NCBI RefSeq assembly: GCF_001305595.1
Contig: NZ_CP012401.1
Coordinates: 1-64,000, forward strand
DNA from: Azospirillum thiophilum
Lineage (GTDB): Bacteria > Pseudomonadota > Alphaproteobacteria > Azospirillales > Azospirillaceae
Direction of reading: 5' to 3'
DNA length: 64,000 nucleotides
The translations under genes and the position numbers were made by a program. The notes beneath the pieces were generated by a model. It was not told the DNA's origin and did no database searches. It saw only the letters and a program-made list of their open reading frames with translations. The first letter of the stretch is position 1, and every line of letters starts with the position of its first letter. Below, in pieces: positions 1 through 9,027 of the stretch.

Positions 1-777
1 CGGCTGGACGGCGTCATCGCCACGGTGGACGCGGCGCACGGCTCTCTCCAGCTCGACCGCCAGCCGGAAAGCGTGAAGCAGGCCGCCGTCGCCGACCGCA
101 TCGTGCTGACCAAGTCCGACGTCGCCACCCCCGCCGCCACGGTCGCGCTGATGCAGCGGCTGGCCGCGATCAACCCGGCCGCCCCCGTCATTCCCGCCGC
201 CCATGGCGAGATCGACCCGAAGCGACTGTTCGACGCCGGCCTCTACAATCCCGAGACCAAGAGCCCTGACGTCGCCCGCTGGCTGCGCGAGGAGGCCTAC
301 CGCGACGAGCAGGCCAAGGCGCATGACCATCACCACGATCATGACCATGCTCGCCACGACCATCACGATCATGGCGACCATTGCGGCCCGGACTGCGGCC
401 ATGACCATGGACATGATCATGATCATGAGCACCACCATCACGACGCCAATCGCCACGACGACCACATCCGGGCCTTCTGCATGGTGATCGACCGGCCGAT
501 TCCCTGGAACGGCTTCGTCGACTTCATGGAGGCGCTGATCGCCCAGGCCGGCGAGAACCTCCTGCGGGTGAAAGGTCTGCTGAACGTCCAGGAAAGCGAG
601 CTGCCGGTGGTGGTCCACGGCGTCCAGCACATGTTCCACCCGCCGGTCCGGCTGGAGGACTGGCCGAGCGACGACCACCGCACCAAGCTGGTCTTCATCA
701 CCCGCGACGTCGGCCAGTCGGTGATCGAGCCGCTGTTCGACGGTCTGGTCTGGGGCGAGGGCAAGGCGACGGAATAG
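1..777 (+). CDS. CobW/G3E-family GTP-binding metallochaperone, 5' end cut by window
   Basis: This is a G3E P-loop GTPase (COG0523, CobW/Zn-chaperone type), thought to deliver a metal ion to a target enzyme in the cytoplasm. The reading frame is open to base 1, so the Walker A and metal-binding CxCC part lies outside the window. What is visible is the strand after the switch region (LDGVIATVDA), the guanine-specificity motif TKSD near 110-125, a very histidine-rich insert (about 325-460, runs of HDHDH/HHHH with one CGPDCGHDH), and a CobW C-terminal domain (about 480-777). The His-rich insert is usual in zinc or nickel-handling members. The metal cannot be decided from this fragment; cobalamin, zinc and nickel are all possible. 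Confidence 0.85.
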   Translation, partial: RLDGVIATVDAAHGSLQLDRQPESVKQAAVADRIVLTKSDVATPAATVALMQRLAAINPAAPVIPAAHGEIDPKRLFDAGLYNPETKSPDVARWLREEAYRDEQAKAHDHHHDHDHARHDHHDHGDHCGPDCGHDHGHDHDHEHHHHDANRHDDHIRAFCMVIDRPIPWNGFVDFMEALIAQAGENLLRVKGLLNVQESELPVVVHGVQHMFHPPVRLEDWPSDDHRTKLVFITRDVGQSVIEPLFDGLVWGEGKATE

Positions 778-790
778 GCACGGAGGCCCC

Positions 791-2758
791 TCAGCGCCCG
801 ACCACCCGCCGCAACGGGCTGTCGCCCATCTCCCAGACCCCGCGGCCGGTCGCCTTCGTGCCCTCGAACACCAGCCAGCTCTGCCGCCCATAATGCGGCA
901 GGGGCCGCAGCAGGGCACGAAGCGCGTCGGCATCGGCGCCCGACACCACCAGCGCCGTCCGCCCGTCCGCCGTCCGCGTCACCCACACCCGCGCGCTGCC
1001 GCGCCCGGCCACGTCCGCCGGCACCGGCGGCAGGCCGCGCCGCTCGAGCTCCCGCCCCACCGCCGCATCGGTGCCGACCAGCAGCAGCGGCGCGGCAGAC
1101 CCGCTGCCGTCGGCGTCCCGTGCTGCCGCATCCATCAGCCGCCCTGCCAGCTCCCGCGCGGCCTCCGCCGCCTCGCCGGCGGCGGCGACCACCCGCTCGG
1201 CCCCGGGACGCAGGGTGACGTCGCGCAGGATCGGCGGCGCCTCGCCGGGCGACAGCCGGCGGAACAGGTCGAATCCCGGATCGACGGACACCGCCCGCGG
1301 TGGCGCCCCCACCGGCAGGCGCACCGTGACCTCCCGCCCGTCGAGCCGCACCGCGCGCTCCTCCACCCCGGCCGCCGTCTCCACCAGCACCGGCACCGTC
1401 AGGGCATAGGGCGGGTCGGCATCCTGCCGCAAGGTCAGCACCACGCCCTCGCCATGAGCCCGGGCATCGGACCTTGCATCGCCCAGCGTCAGCATCGGCG
1501 CACCGCGCCGCTCCAGCCATTGGGCGAACAGCCCGCGGAGATCACGGCTGGATGCCGCTTCGAAGGCCAGCCGCAGATCGGACCAGCCGGCCTCCCGGAA
1601 GGCATGCCCGCTCCAGAAGCTGCGAATCGCGGCGTCGAAGGCTGCGCCGCCGATCTCCGCCTCCAGCATGTGGAATAGCATCGCCGCCTTGCCATAGCCG
1701 ACGATCTGCGCGGCGTCATGGACCTTGGCGCGGAACTCGGTCAAGGGCCGGTCGCGCTCGGCCGGCAGGGCGGCATAATCGCGCAGCCAGTCGAGCCGCA
1801 TCGCCCGCGCCGCGTCGGCGCCGCGGCCGCGGGCAGCGGCGTAATCGGCCATGTACGTGGTCAGCCCCTCCGCCCAATTGCCGCCATCGCCGACCCGCAC
1901 GCCGTTTCCCCACCAGTTGTGCAGGATCTCGTGGGTCAGCGACTGGCTGCGGATGAAGGGCAGCGGCAGAACCGAGCGGCCGATGGCGGTCAGCCCCGGA
2001 AAGCCCAACCCGACCGGCGGCGGGACGGAGACGATGCTGAAGCCGTCGAAGGGATAGGGGCCGATGCGCGCGGCTGCGGCGGCGATGGCCTGCCGCGACA
2101 GGTCGAGGTAGCCGTCCCCCAGCCCGGCCTGCTCCGTATGGCGGTAGAGCCGCAGGCGCAGGCCGTCGGCCAGCCTCTCCTCCACCGTCCAGGGGCCGGC
2201 AAAGACCGAGGGTTCCTCGACGCTGCGGGTCTCCTCGAACACAGCACGGTAGCCGGCGGCATCGCGCCCCTCCTCCACCAGCCGGCCGGTGGCGACCGCG
2301 ACGTAGGGCGACGGCACCCGCACCGAAAGGCGCCAGGTCGGCGGCTCAGTCCCCGTCGGGGACGGCTCGGGCAACCAGCCGCCGGCCCCCGGCAGGAAGG
2401 CGCCCTCCCCGTCCAGCGTCAACCCGGTTCCCGTGGTGAAGCCGGGCAGCCGCCCGCCATAGCGGATGGTGACCACCCCCCCCTCCGGCACGGTCAGCCG
2501 CAGGCGGTCGCCCTGCCGGATGGTCGGGATCGAGCGGTCGCCGGCCCGCACCTCATGCAGCGCCAGGGCGGCGTCCAGATGCAGCGACTGCGCCCCGGCC
2601 GGCAGCGTCAGCCGGTCCACCGCCTCCAGCCGGCCCGCAGCGGGATCGAGCGTCAGGTCGATGTCGTGATGCGGCGGTGCGGCGAAGGCCGGGGCGATCG
2701 CGCCCAGGACCAGCGCCGCCCCCGCCAGGGCCAGGGCCCGGATGCGCAGGGTGGTCAT
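791..2758 (-). CDS. Secreted M1-like gluzincin metallopeptidase
   Basis: Predicted zinc peptidase of the M1 (gluzincin) superfamily, 655 aa. The start at 2758 gives a clean signal peptide (MTTLRIRALALAGAALVLGA then IAPAFA), so it is probably periplasmic. The zinc motif HEILH is at about residues 276-280, followed by NWWGN and a third ligand glutamate in WAEGL at about 297. The gap from the second His to this Glu is 16 residues, two shorter than in classical M1 enzymes. The GAMEN exopeptidase motif is not seen; the equivalent region reads GLGFPGL. It may therefore be an endopeptidase or an unusual aminopeptidase. The C-terminal half (about 400-655) has no clear motif. A longer start 13 codons upstream exists but would spoil the signal peptide. 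Confidence 0.8.
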   Translation of the reverse strand: MTTLRIRALALAGAALVLGAIAPAFAAPPHHDIDLTLDPAAGRLEAVDRLTLPAGAQSLHLDAALALHEVRAGDRSIPTIRQGDRLRLTVPEGGVVTIRYGGRLPGFTTGTGLTLDGEGAFLPGAGGWLPEPSPTGTEPPTWRLSVRVPSPYVAVATGRLVEEGRDAAGYRAVFEETRSVEEPSVFAGPWTVEERLADGLRLRLYRHTEQAGLGDGYLDLSRQAIAAAAARIGPYPFDGFSIVSVPPPVGLGFPGLTAIGRSVLPLPFIRSQSLTHEILHNWWGNGVRVGDGGNWAEGLTTYMADYAAARGRGADAARAMRLDWLRDYAALPAERDRPLTEFRAKVHDAAQIVGYGKAAMLFHMLEAEIGGAAFDAAIRSFWSGHAFREAGWSDLRLAFEAASSRDLRGLFAQWLERRGAPMLTLGDARSDARAHGEGVVLTLRQDADPPYALTVPVLVETAAGVEERAVRLDGREVTVRLPVGAPPRAVSVDPGFDLFRRLSPGEAPPILRDVTLRPGAERVVAAAGEAAEAARELAGRLMDAAARDADGSGSAAPLLLVGTDAAVGRELERRGLPPVPADVAGRGSARVWVTRTADGRTALVVSGADADALRALLRPLPHYGRQSWLVFEGTKATGRGVWEMGDSPLRRVVGR

Positions 2759-2827
2759 GCCCTCAAGATGGACCCGGCCACGCGATGGCGCCAGCATCGG
2801 GACGCCGCTTGGGGCCGCGTGGCTCGG

Positions 2828-3484
2828 TCAGTCCGGATCGCGGCCCGGATGTCGGCGCACCCGTTCATACAGTTTCGACAGCCGCTCATCGCGGATGCCG
2901 AGTTCCTCGAGATGTGAAACCGTGTTCGCCAGATAGTCGATGTTCGGACCGCGCTGGCCGCAACAATCGGCGATCCGGCAGACCACCGCCGCATCGTCCA
3001 TGCCGCGGCAATATTGCGGGTGATCGCGGTCGACGACGAAGCAGCAGGCCGTCACCGTCTCCAGCCCCTCCACCGAGCGGCCGTCGCGCAGGCGCACGCG
3101 CAGCATCCTCGGCAGGTAGACGCGGTTGTCCATCTCGCGCTCCCACAGATAGTCGAGCGTGGACGGCACGTCGGAGACGGGGACCCGGAAGGCGATGCCG
3201 CGGCACGACCCGCCGCGATCCAGGCCCAGCACCAGACCCGGCCGTTCCGGCGTGCCGCGGTAGCGGTGGGAGGCGACGCAGAAGGCGCGGTGATATCCCG
3301 GCAGCGTCGCGGCATGACGCTCGGCAAAGGAAAAACCGGGGTTCCACATCAGCGAGCCGTAACCGAAGACCCACAGGTCGGCATCGGGATCGACGCGGAT
3401 GTCCGTGGACCAGGCGGGAAGCGGCAGGTGCGAATCGGGAGCCATGACGACCGGAAGCGAATCGGCGATGTCCGAGCCTAGCAT
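2828..3484 (-). CDS. ChaC-type gamma-glutamylcyclotransferase
   Basis: Predicted glutathione-specific gamma-glutamylcyclotransferase (ChaC family), which cleaves glutathione to 5-oxoproline and Cys-Gly in the cytosol. The family signature WVFGYGSLMWNPGF lies about 35-48 residues from the chosen start. It is followed by the conserved HRAFCVASHRYRGTPERPGL segment and the LWEREM segment that normally carries the catalytic glutamate. Starts at 3484 (218 aa) or 3445 (205 aa) are both possible; neither has a strong ribosome site. The gene runs divergently from the DUF2125 gene with only a short gap. Confidence 0.85.
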   Translation of the reverse strand: MLGSDIADSLPVVMAPDSHLPLPAWSTDIRVDPDADLWVFGYGSLMWNPGFSFAERHAATLPGYHRAFCVASHRYRGTPERPGLVLGLDRGGSCRGIAFRVPVSDVPSTLDYLWEREMDNRVYLPRMLRVRLRDGRSVEGLETVTACCFVVDRDHPQYCRGMDDAAVVCRIADCCGQRGPNIDYLANTVSHLEELGIRDERLSKLYERVRRHPGRDPD

Positions 3485-3527
3485 GGGGCTTGCGGCGTCG
3501 CTATAACGGTACGGACATGGAACGGAC

Positions 3528-4592
3528 ATGCCGCTGATGCCATCCCCCCTCAATTCTTCCGCCCCCCGCCGCCTTCTGACCGGCCGGCGGATCGCCGCCC
3601 TCCTGGGGCTGATGGTCCTGCTGCTGCCGGCCGCGGCCTATTCGCTGTGGTGGTGGCAGGCCGCCCGCACGGTGCGCGGCGGGCTGGAGAGCTGGGTCGC
3701 CGAGCAGCGCGCCAATGGCGCTGTAGTGGAGCATGGCAGGCTGACGGTCGGCGGCTTCCCCTTCACCCTGCGGGCCGAACTGGAGCGGCCGCATCTGGCG
3801 ACCCGTGGCGCCGACTGGCAGGGCACGCGGCTGACGGCGGAGGCACCGCCCTGGAACCCAACCCGCATCGCGCTGACCTTCCCCGGCGAACACAGGCTGA
3901 CGGTCGTCCAGGCCGGACAGCCGCCGCTCGACCTGCTGGCGCCGCGCGGCGGAAACGGCGAGGTGACGATGCGGATGTCGGGCACGCTGGAACGGCTCGT
4001 CCTGCGTTTCACCGACCTGACCGCCCAGGTCGCAGGGCAGCAGGTGCCGGTCGCGTCCCTGGATGTCGGTGCCGCCCAACCCGACAGCCCGCCGGCTGAG
4101 CGCGGCGTCGCCGGACTGACCCTGACGCTGACCGCGGACGGCCTGACCCTGCCCGACGGCGTCGTGCCGAATCTGGGCCGTGAGGTGCGGCGGACGGAAC
4201 TGACACTGCGCGTGATGGGAACGCTGCCGAGGCCAGAGCCGGCCAGCCTGTCGGCCTGGAGCCGCGACGGCGGCACGGTGGAGGTCGACCGGCTGGCGTT
4301 GGACTGGGGGCCGCTGGGCGCGGTGCTGTCCGGCACGCTGGCGCTCGACGCGCAATTGCAGCCGCAGGCGGCTCTGACCGCGGAGATTCGCGGAGCGCCG
4401 GCCATCCTGGACGCGATCAAGCCACTGATGCGCCCGAACGAGGCCGCCATTGCCCGAACCATATTGGCCATGCTGGCCCGCCCGACCGGCCCCAACGGCG
4501 AACCGGTGGTCACGGCCCCGGTCACCGTGCAGGATCGTGCCCTGTTCGTCGGCCCGCTTCGCGTCGCCGCCCTGCCCAAGATCGTCTGGTGA
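3528..4592 (+). CDS. DUF2125 family membrane-anchored periplasmic protein
   Basis: Protein of 354 aa matching the alphaproteobacterial DUF2125 family, whose function is unknown. One N-terminal membrane segment (about residues 20-42, ALLGLMVLLLPAAAYSLWWW) is followed by a mainly beta-rich region with the family-typical GRLTVGGFPFTLRAEL and APPWNPTRI segments. These resemble a lipid-carrier-like or AsmA-like exported fold (inference). It probably sits in the inner membrane with its bulk in the periplasm. It is divergent from the ChaC gene and not obviously in an operon. Confidence 0.75.
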   Translation: MPLMPSPLNSSAPRRLLTGRRIAALLGLMVLLLPAAAYSLWWWQAARTVRGGLESWVAEQRANGAVVEHGRLTVGGFPFTLRAELERPHLATRGADWQGTRLTAEAPPWNPTRIALTFPGEHRLTVVQAGQPPLDLLAPRGGNGEVTMRMSGTLERLVLRFTDLTAQVAGQQVPVASLDVGAAQPDSPPAERGVAGLTLTLTADGLTLPDGVVPNLGREVRRTELTLRVMGTLPRPEPASLSAWSRDGGTVEVDRLALDWGPLGAVLSGTLALDAQLQPQAALTAEIRGAPAILDAIKPLMRPNEAAIARTILAMLARPTGPNGEPVVTAPVTVQDRALFVGPLRVAALPKIVW

Positions 4593-4727
4593 CCGGACTC
4601 CGGGGGGACGGAAATGCAACACAGGCCCGGCGGCATGACGGTTCCGTGACTTCGCCCCCTTGTTTCACATCGCGCATCCGGTCAAATTGACGCAGTCCTT
4701 GTCGCGGCTGCCATGGTGCGTCGGTCG

Positions 4728-5495
4728 ATGTGTCGGTTCCTTGCCTATTGCGGCGAGCCGGTGTTCCTTGAAACGCTGGTCTGCACGCCCTGCCATTCCC
4801 TGATCGAACAGTCGATGCACGCCGCAGAGGCGAAGACCGAAACCAACGGCGACGGATTCGGCGTCGGCTGGTACAGCGAGCGGACGGAGCCGGGCCGCTA
4901 TTGCGAGATCCGCCCCGCCTGGTCGGACGAGAACCTGCAATCGCTGTGCAGCCACATCCGCTCCCACCTGTTCTTCGCCCATGTGCGGGCAGCCACCGGC
5001 ACCGCGGTCAGCCGGGCCAACTGCCACCCCTTCAAGGCCGGGCGCTTCCTGTTCATGCACAACGGCCAGGTCGGCGACTGGCCCCGCCTGCGCCGCAAGG
5101 TGGAGGCGATGATCCCGGACGAGCTGTACGGCACCCGCACCGGCACCACCGACAGCGAGGCGATCTTCCTGGCCGCCCTGGGCCAGGGGTTGGAGCGGGA
5201 TTCGATCGGCGCTTTCCGGCGCGTGCTGCATGCCGTCCACGACGAGATGCGGGCGCTGGACATCACCGCCCCGCTGCGCTTCACCGCGACCTGGACCGAC
5301 GGCATCCATGTCTGGGCGGTCCGCTGGGCGTCCGACGACAAGCCTCCCAGCCTCTATTGGCGGCGCGGCGACAATGGCCTGATCGTTGTGTCGGAACCGG
5401 TGGACGCCCAGCGCGACCAATGGCGCCCCGTCCCGCCCGGCGGCGGGCTGGTGGCCCGGATCGGCGCCGCACCGGAAATGTTCACATTCCATTGA
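4728..5495 (+). CDS. Class II glutamine amidotransferase (YafJ-like)
   Basis: An Ntn-type glutaminase domain protein of 255 aa. The start is fixed by biology: the ATG at 4728 yields Met-Cys-Arg-Phe-Leu-Ala-Tyr, placing the catalytic Cys at position 2 so that it becomes the N-terminal nucleophile after Met removal. An upstream in-frame ATG at 4713 would bury it. Other visible motifs are NGDGFGVGWY (about 43-52), the HVRAATG segment and HPFKAGRFLFMHNGQV, which form the glutamine site. There is no synthase domain, so the ammonia acceptor is unknown; related YafJ/EgtC-like proteins act in varied pathways. Confidence 0.88.
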   Translation: MCRFLAYCGEPVFLETLVCTPCHSLIEQSMHAAEAKTETNGDGFGVGWYSERTEPGRYCEIRPAWSDENLQSLCSHIRSHLFFAHVRAATGTAVSRANCHPFKAGRFLFMHNGQVGDWPRLRRKVEAMIPDELYGTRTGTTDSEAIFLAALGQGLERDSIGAFRRVLHAVHDEMRALDITAPLRFTATWTDGIHVWAVRWASDDKPPSLYWRRGDNGLIVVSEPVDAQRDQWRPVPPGGGLVARIGAAPEMFTFH

Positions 5496-5518
5496 GGCGA
5501 GAGGCTACGCCGTTTCCC

Positions 5519-6736
5519 TCAGGCGTCCAGCAAACGCTCTTTCGGCAACAGGATCGTCACCGCCGTCCCCCTACCGGGCACGCTGTCCAACTCCACTCCG
5601 CCCCCATGCAGTTCGGCGAAACGCCGCACGATGGGCAACCCCAACCCCACGCCTTCATGCTGACGGACCAGCGAGCGTTCGGCTTGGGTGAAGGGGCTGA
5701 AGATGCGGCCAATCAGGTCGGCCGGAATTCCGGGGCCATCGTCGCGAACGGTCAAGCCGACGAAGTTGTCGCGGTCCTCCACCGCCAACGCGATATGACC
5801 ATCGGGCTGGGTGAACTTTACCGCATTGTCCAGCAGGTTGAGCACCATTTCGCGCAGGCGGCGGCGGTCCAGGCGCATGCGGAAGGGCGGGCAGGGCCGG
5901 ACCGTCACCGACAGCCGCTTGAACCCAGCCTTCGGCGCCAGAAGATCGGCGCAGCCAGCCAGCAGTTGCGGGATATCGACGTCGCTTTCCTGGATCTCGA
6001 TGGCTCCGGTGGAGCCACGGGTATAGTCCAGGATGTTGTTGACCATGGTCAGCAGCGACCGGCCGCTGTCCTCGATCAGCTTCACATATTCCAGATAGTC
6101 GGGGTGGCCCAGCTTGCCCATCCCCTCCCCAGCCAGCACGTCGGCGAAGCCGATGATGGAGTTCAGCGGCGTCCGCAGTTCGTGGCTCATCACCGCCAGG
6201 AAATCCAGCTTGGCTCGGTCGGCCTTGCGCACCGCCTCCAGCGCGTCCGACAGTTCGGCGGTGCGCTCGCTCACCCGATGCTCGAGTTCGCGGTTCTGCT
6301 CGGCGGCACGGCGGTAGAGCTTGCGGATCTCGACCATGTTGCGGACACGGTGCAGCAGTTCCCAGGCGATGAAGGGCTTGGTGAGGAAATCGTCGGCGCC
6401 GAATTCCAGCGACTTCCGCCGCGTCTCCTGGTCGGTCTGGGCGGTCAGCACCAGAATCGGCACGTAATCGTCGCCGAAGATCGGCTTCAGCCGCTCCATC
6501 AGCTCGAAGCCGCTCATATGCGGCATGCGGATGTCGATCAGCAGCAGGTCGAATGATCCGGCCGCACAAAGGTCCGGCACCTTGCGCGGGTCGGTTTCGC
6601 CGAGGACGCGCGTGTAGCCGTCATGGCCCAGGATTTCGCGCAGGAGATCGACGTTGGACGGATTGTCGTCCACGATCAGGATGCTGGCGTCCTTGACCTG
6701 CCGGGCGAGCGCCGGATCGATCTGGCTCCTGTTCAT
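5519..6736 (-). CDS. Receiver-histidine kinase hybrid (REC-HisKA-HATPase)
   Basis: A cytoplasmic signalling protein of 405 aa in which the receiver domain comes first. The receiver (about 15-130) starts with ILIVDDNPSN, has the phospho-acceptor Asp near residue 68 (LLIDIRMPHMSG) and the Lys in FLTKPF. A coiled coil leads to the HisKA box with His near 185 ([15 protein letters not shown]), then the ATPase domain with N box (NLLDNAVKF), G1 (DDGPGIP) and G2 (GVGLGLPIV). No membrane segment or sensor domain is visible, so it probably relays a signal received on the receiver from another kinase. The start at 6736 (MNRSQIDP) is preferred because longer versions run into holC. Confidence 0.9.
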   Translation of the reverse strand: MNRSQIDPALARQVKDASILIVDDNPSNVDLLREILGHDGYTRVLGETDPRKVPDLCAAGSFDLLLIDIRMPHMSGFELMERLKPIFGDDYVPILVLTAQTDQETRRKSLEFGADDFLTKPFIAWELLHRVRNMVEIRKLYRRAAEQNRELEHRVSERTAELSDALEAVRKADRAKLDFLAVMSHELRTPLNSIIGFADVLAGEGMGKLGHPDYLEYVKLIEDSGRSLLTMVNNILDYTRGSTGAIEIQESDVDIPQLLAGCADLLAPKAGFKRLSVTVRPCPPFRMRLDRRRLREMVLNLLDNAVKFTQPDGHIALAVEDRDNFVGLTVRDDGPGIPADLIGRIFSPFTQAERSLVRQHEGVGLGLPIVRRFAELHGGGVELDSVPGRGTAVTILLPKERLLDA

Positions 6737-6824
6737 CGGGGAGCGTGCACCTTCCAACCGTCCGCATAGGCATTCAGCTTTGCCCCAGGGCCGCATGAAT
6801 GCAACAGAAATGCATACCAGCCCG

Positions 6825-7274
6825 TCAGGCCCGCTTCTCCCAGCCGCCACGCTCGGTCTGCTGCCAGTAGGTCAGGGCGTGACCGGCCGCCTTGCAGGCT
6901 TTCCAGCGCTGGCGGGCAGCCAGCACCGCCTCATCGTCATTGCCGTCGAACAGGTCGCAGACGAGGTCGAAACTCTCCATCCTGTCGCTGACGCAGCCGT
7001 CCACCGTCACCAGAACGGTGGCGCCGTTCGGGTTCTCGTCGGTGTCGGTGAGCCACACCGGCTGCCGTTCGGCGAAGCCGTCGCGCGCGGCGCCATGCGG
7101 CAGAAAGGAGCCGGGGTCGTAGGTCCACAGATGCTGGTTCAGCATGTCCACCCGCTCCGGCGAGCCGGCCAACACGACGGCGCGCCAGTTCCGCTCAAGA
7201 ACCTTCTCCAGGATCTTGGGCAGCGCCTGTTCCATCGTGCGCCGTTGCAGGTGGTAGAAGCGGACTTCGGTCAT
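6825..7274 (-). CDS. holC: DNA polymerase III chi subunit
   Basis: HolC is the clamp-loader accessory subunit that links the polymerase III holoenzyme to single-stranded-DNA-binding protein. The 149-aa product begins TEVRFYHLQRRTMEQALPKIL, matching the family start. It keeps the typical P-x-R-V-D-M-L-N-x-H-L-W-T-Y-x-P-x-S-F-L-P-H-G segment in the middle and the QRWKACKAAGHALTYW helix at the end. Length is normal. It lies directly downstream of pepA in the same direction (84-bp gap), the usual alphaproteobacterial pepA-holC arrangement. Confidence 0.92.
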   Translation of the reverse strand: MTEVRFYHLQRRTMEQALPKILEKVLERNWRAVVLAGSPERVDMLNQHLWTYDPGSFLPHGAARDGFAERQPVWLTDTDENPNGATVLVTVDGCVSDRMESFDLVCDLFDGNDDEAVLAARQRWKACKAAGHALTYWQQTERGGWEKRA

Positions 7275-7358
7275 GCGCTCACATCACGGAAACGGTCCCT
7301 TTCCCGAGGCCCATAATGGATGCTCGATCCACCGCGAGCCCCGGGAAAAGGCTTATCC

Positions 7359-8867
7359 TCACCCCTCGTGGTATTCCGCCACGAAGCGGTCGAGCAGGCG
7401 CACGCCGAAGCCCGAGGCGCCCTTCGGAACCGTGGCGCTGTCCTTCTTCGCCCAGGCGACACCGGCGATGTCGATATGGGCCCAGGGCAGGTCGTTGACG
7501 AAGCGCTTCAGGAACTGCGCGCCGACGATGCTGCCGGCGCCGCCGCCCGATCCGACATTCTTCATGTCGGCGGCCGGCGTCTCGATCTCCTTGTCGTAGG
7601 CGTCGCCGAGCGGCAGGCGCCACACCGGCTGTCCCACCTTCAGGCCGGCGGCAGTCAGGTTCATGGCGAGGTCGTCGTCGTTGGCGAACAGGCCGGCATG
7701 CTCATGCCCAAGCGCGGTGATGATGGCGCCGGTCAGGGTGGCGAGGTCGATCATCAGCTTGGGCTTGTAGACGTCCTGTGCGTACCACAGGCAGTCGGCC
7801 AGCACCAGCCGCCCCTCGGCGTCGGTGTTGATGACCTCGATGGTCTGGCCCGACAGCGAGGTGACGATGTCGCCCGGCCGCTGCGCGGTGCCCGACGGCA
7901 TGTTCTCGACCAGACCGACGATGCCGACGGCGTTGACCTTCGCCTTGCGGGCGGCCAGCGCGTACATGGTGCCGATCACGGTGGCGGAGCCGCCCATGTC
8001 CCACTTCATGTCCTCCATGCCGGCCGCACCCTTGATCGAGATGCCGCCGGTGTCGAAGGTCACGCCCTTGCCGATGAAGGCGACCGGGCGCTTGTCTTCG
8101 GCGTCCGGGTTGCCGTTCCAGCGCATGACGACGACGCGCGCCTCATGGGCGCTGCCCTGCGCCACACCCAGCAGCGCGCCCATGCCGATCTTCTTCAGCT
8201 TCTTCTGGTCGAGAATTTCGACCTCGACGCCGAACTGCTCCAGTTCCCTGGTCTTGTCGGCCAGGCTTTCCGGATAGATGACGTTGGCCGGTTCAGACAC
8301 CAGGTCACGGGTGAAGCGGATGGCGTCGGCCAGCGTGTCGAGCTTCTTGAAGGTCGATTTGGCGGCGCCCTCGTCCTCGACCAGCAGCGTCAGCTTGCGC
8401 AGGCTCGGCTTGGGCTCCTTCTTGTCGGACTTCCTGTCGTTGGTGCGGTACTTGTCGAACTTGTAGGCGCGCAGCTGCGCGCCGAAGGCGATCTCGGCAG
8501 CCGCGGCGGCGGCGGACGGCTTGGCGCCCTCGGGCAGCTCGACCAGCAGCGCGGCCTCGTCGGTCGCCTTGTCCAGCGCCACGGCGACGGCGCCGCCGGC
8601 CGCCTGGAGGATCAGGTCGCTCAGTTCCTCGGCCTTGCCGATGCCGACCAGCAGGAGGCGGTCCAGTTCGGTCCCGGCCGGGGCGAGCAGCGTCAGCGTC
8701 TCGTCCTTCTTGCCGTTGAAACGGGCGGCGGCCATGGCGCGGGCCAGCGCACCGCCGGTCTTCTCATCGAGTCCGCGCCCGATCGGGCCGAGGCTGCGGT
8801 CGGCGGCAACGGTCACGGCGAGCACGCCGGACGTGGGCAGGGACGGCTTGGCGAAGGAGAACTTCAT
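7359..8867 (-). CDS. pepA: Leucyl aminopeptidase (M17)
   Basis: Cytosolic M17 aminopeptidase, 502 aa, using two divalent metals to release N-terminal residues from peptides. The signature NTDAEGRLVLAD and the metal-binding segment GKGVTFDTGGISIK are both clear; ALGHEHAGLFAN and the GSGGGAGSIVGAQFLKRFV region complete the active-site half. The start at 8867 gives MKFSFAKPSLP and has an AGAGGA ribosome site just upstream; longer in-frame extension to 9155 lacks family similarity. It is followed by holC. PepA can also bind DNA in some bacteria, but nothing here shows that. Confidence 0.95.
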   Translation of the reverse strand: MKFSFAKPSLPTSGVLAVTVAADRSLGPIGRGLDEKTGGALARAMAAARFNGKKDETLTLLAPAGTELDRLLLVGIGKAEELSDLILQAAGGAVAVALDKATDEAALLVELPEGAKPSAAAAAAEIAFGAQLRAYKFDKYRTNDRKSDKKEPKPSLRKLTLLVEDEGAAKSTFKKLDTLADAIRFTRDLVSEPANVIYPESLADKTRELEQFGVEVEILDQKKLKKIGMGALLGVAQGSAHEARVVVMRWNGNPDAEDKRPVAFIGKGVTFDTGGISIKGAAGMEDMKWDMGGSATVIGTMYALAARKAKVNAVGIVGLVENMPSGTAQRPGDIVTSLSGQTIEVINTDAEGRLVLADCLWYAQDVYKPKLMIDLATLTGAIITALGHEHAGLFANDDDLAMNLTAAGLKVGQPVWRLPLGDAYDKEIETPAADMKNVGSGGGAGSIVGAQFLKRFVNDLPWAHIDIAGVAWAKKDSATVPKGASGFGVRLLDRFVAEYHEG

Positions 8868-9027
8868 CGGGTCCTCTTGGGGAGTCCACTGGGGATGGCA
8901 ACTGGGAATGGGCGGATGCGCCCGGACGAATTCAGCGGCGGGAAGCCTACTCCACCGGCAAGGAGCGCGCCACCCCGCCTGTCGAGGCCGGAGGCGCCGG
9001 CTGGCGACGCCCCCTGCCTCCCGCACA

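Noticed and set aside
438..1520. A 360-codon minus-strand frame across the CobW and peptidase genes
   Set aside because: Low-complexity Ala/Gly/Arg translation; it overlaps two conserved genes.
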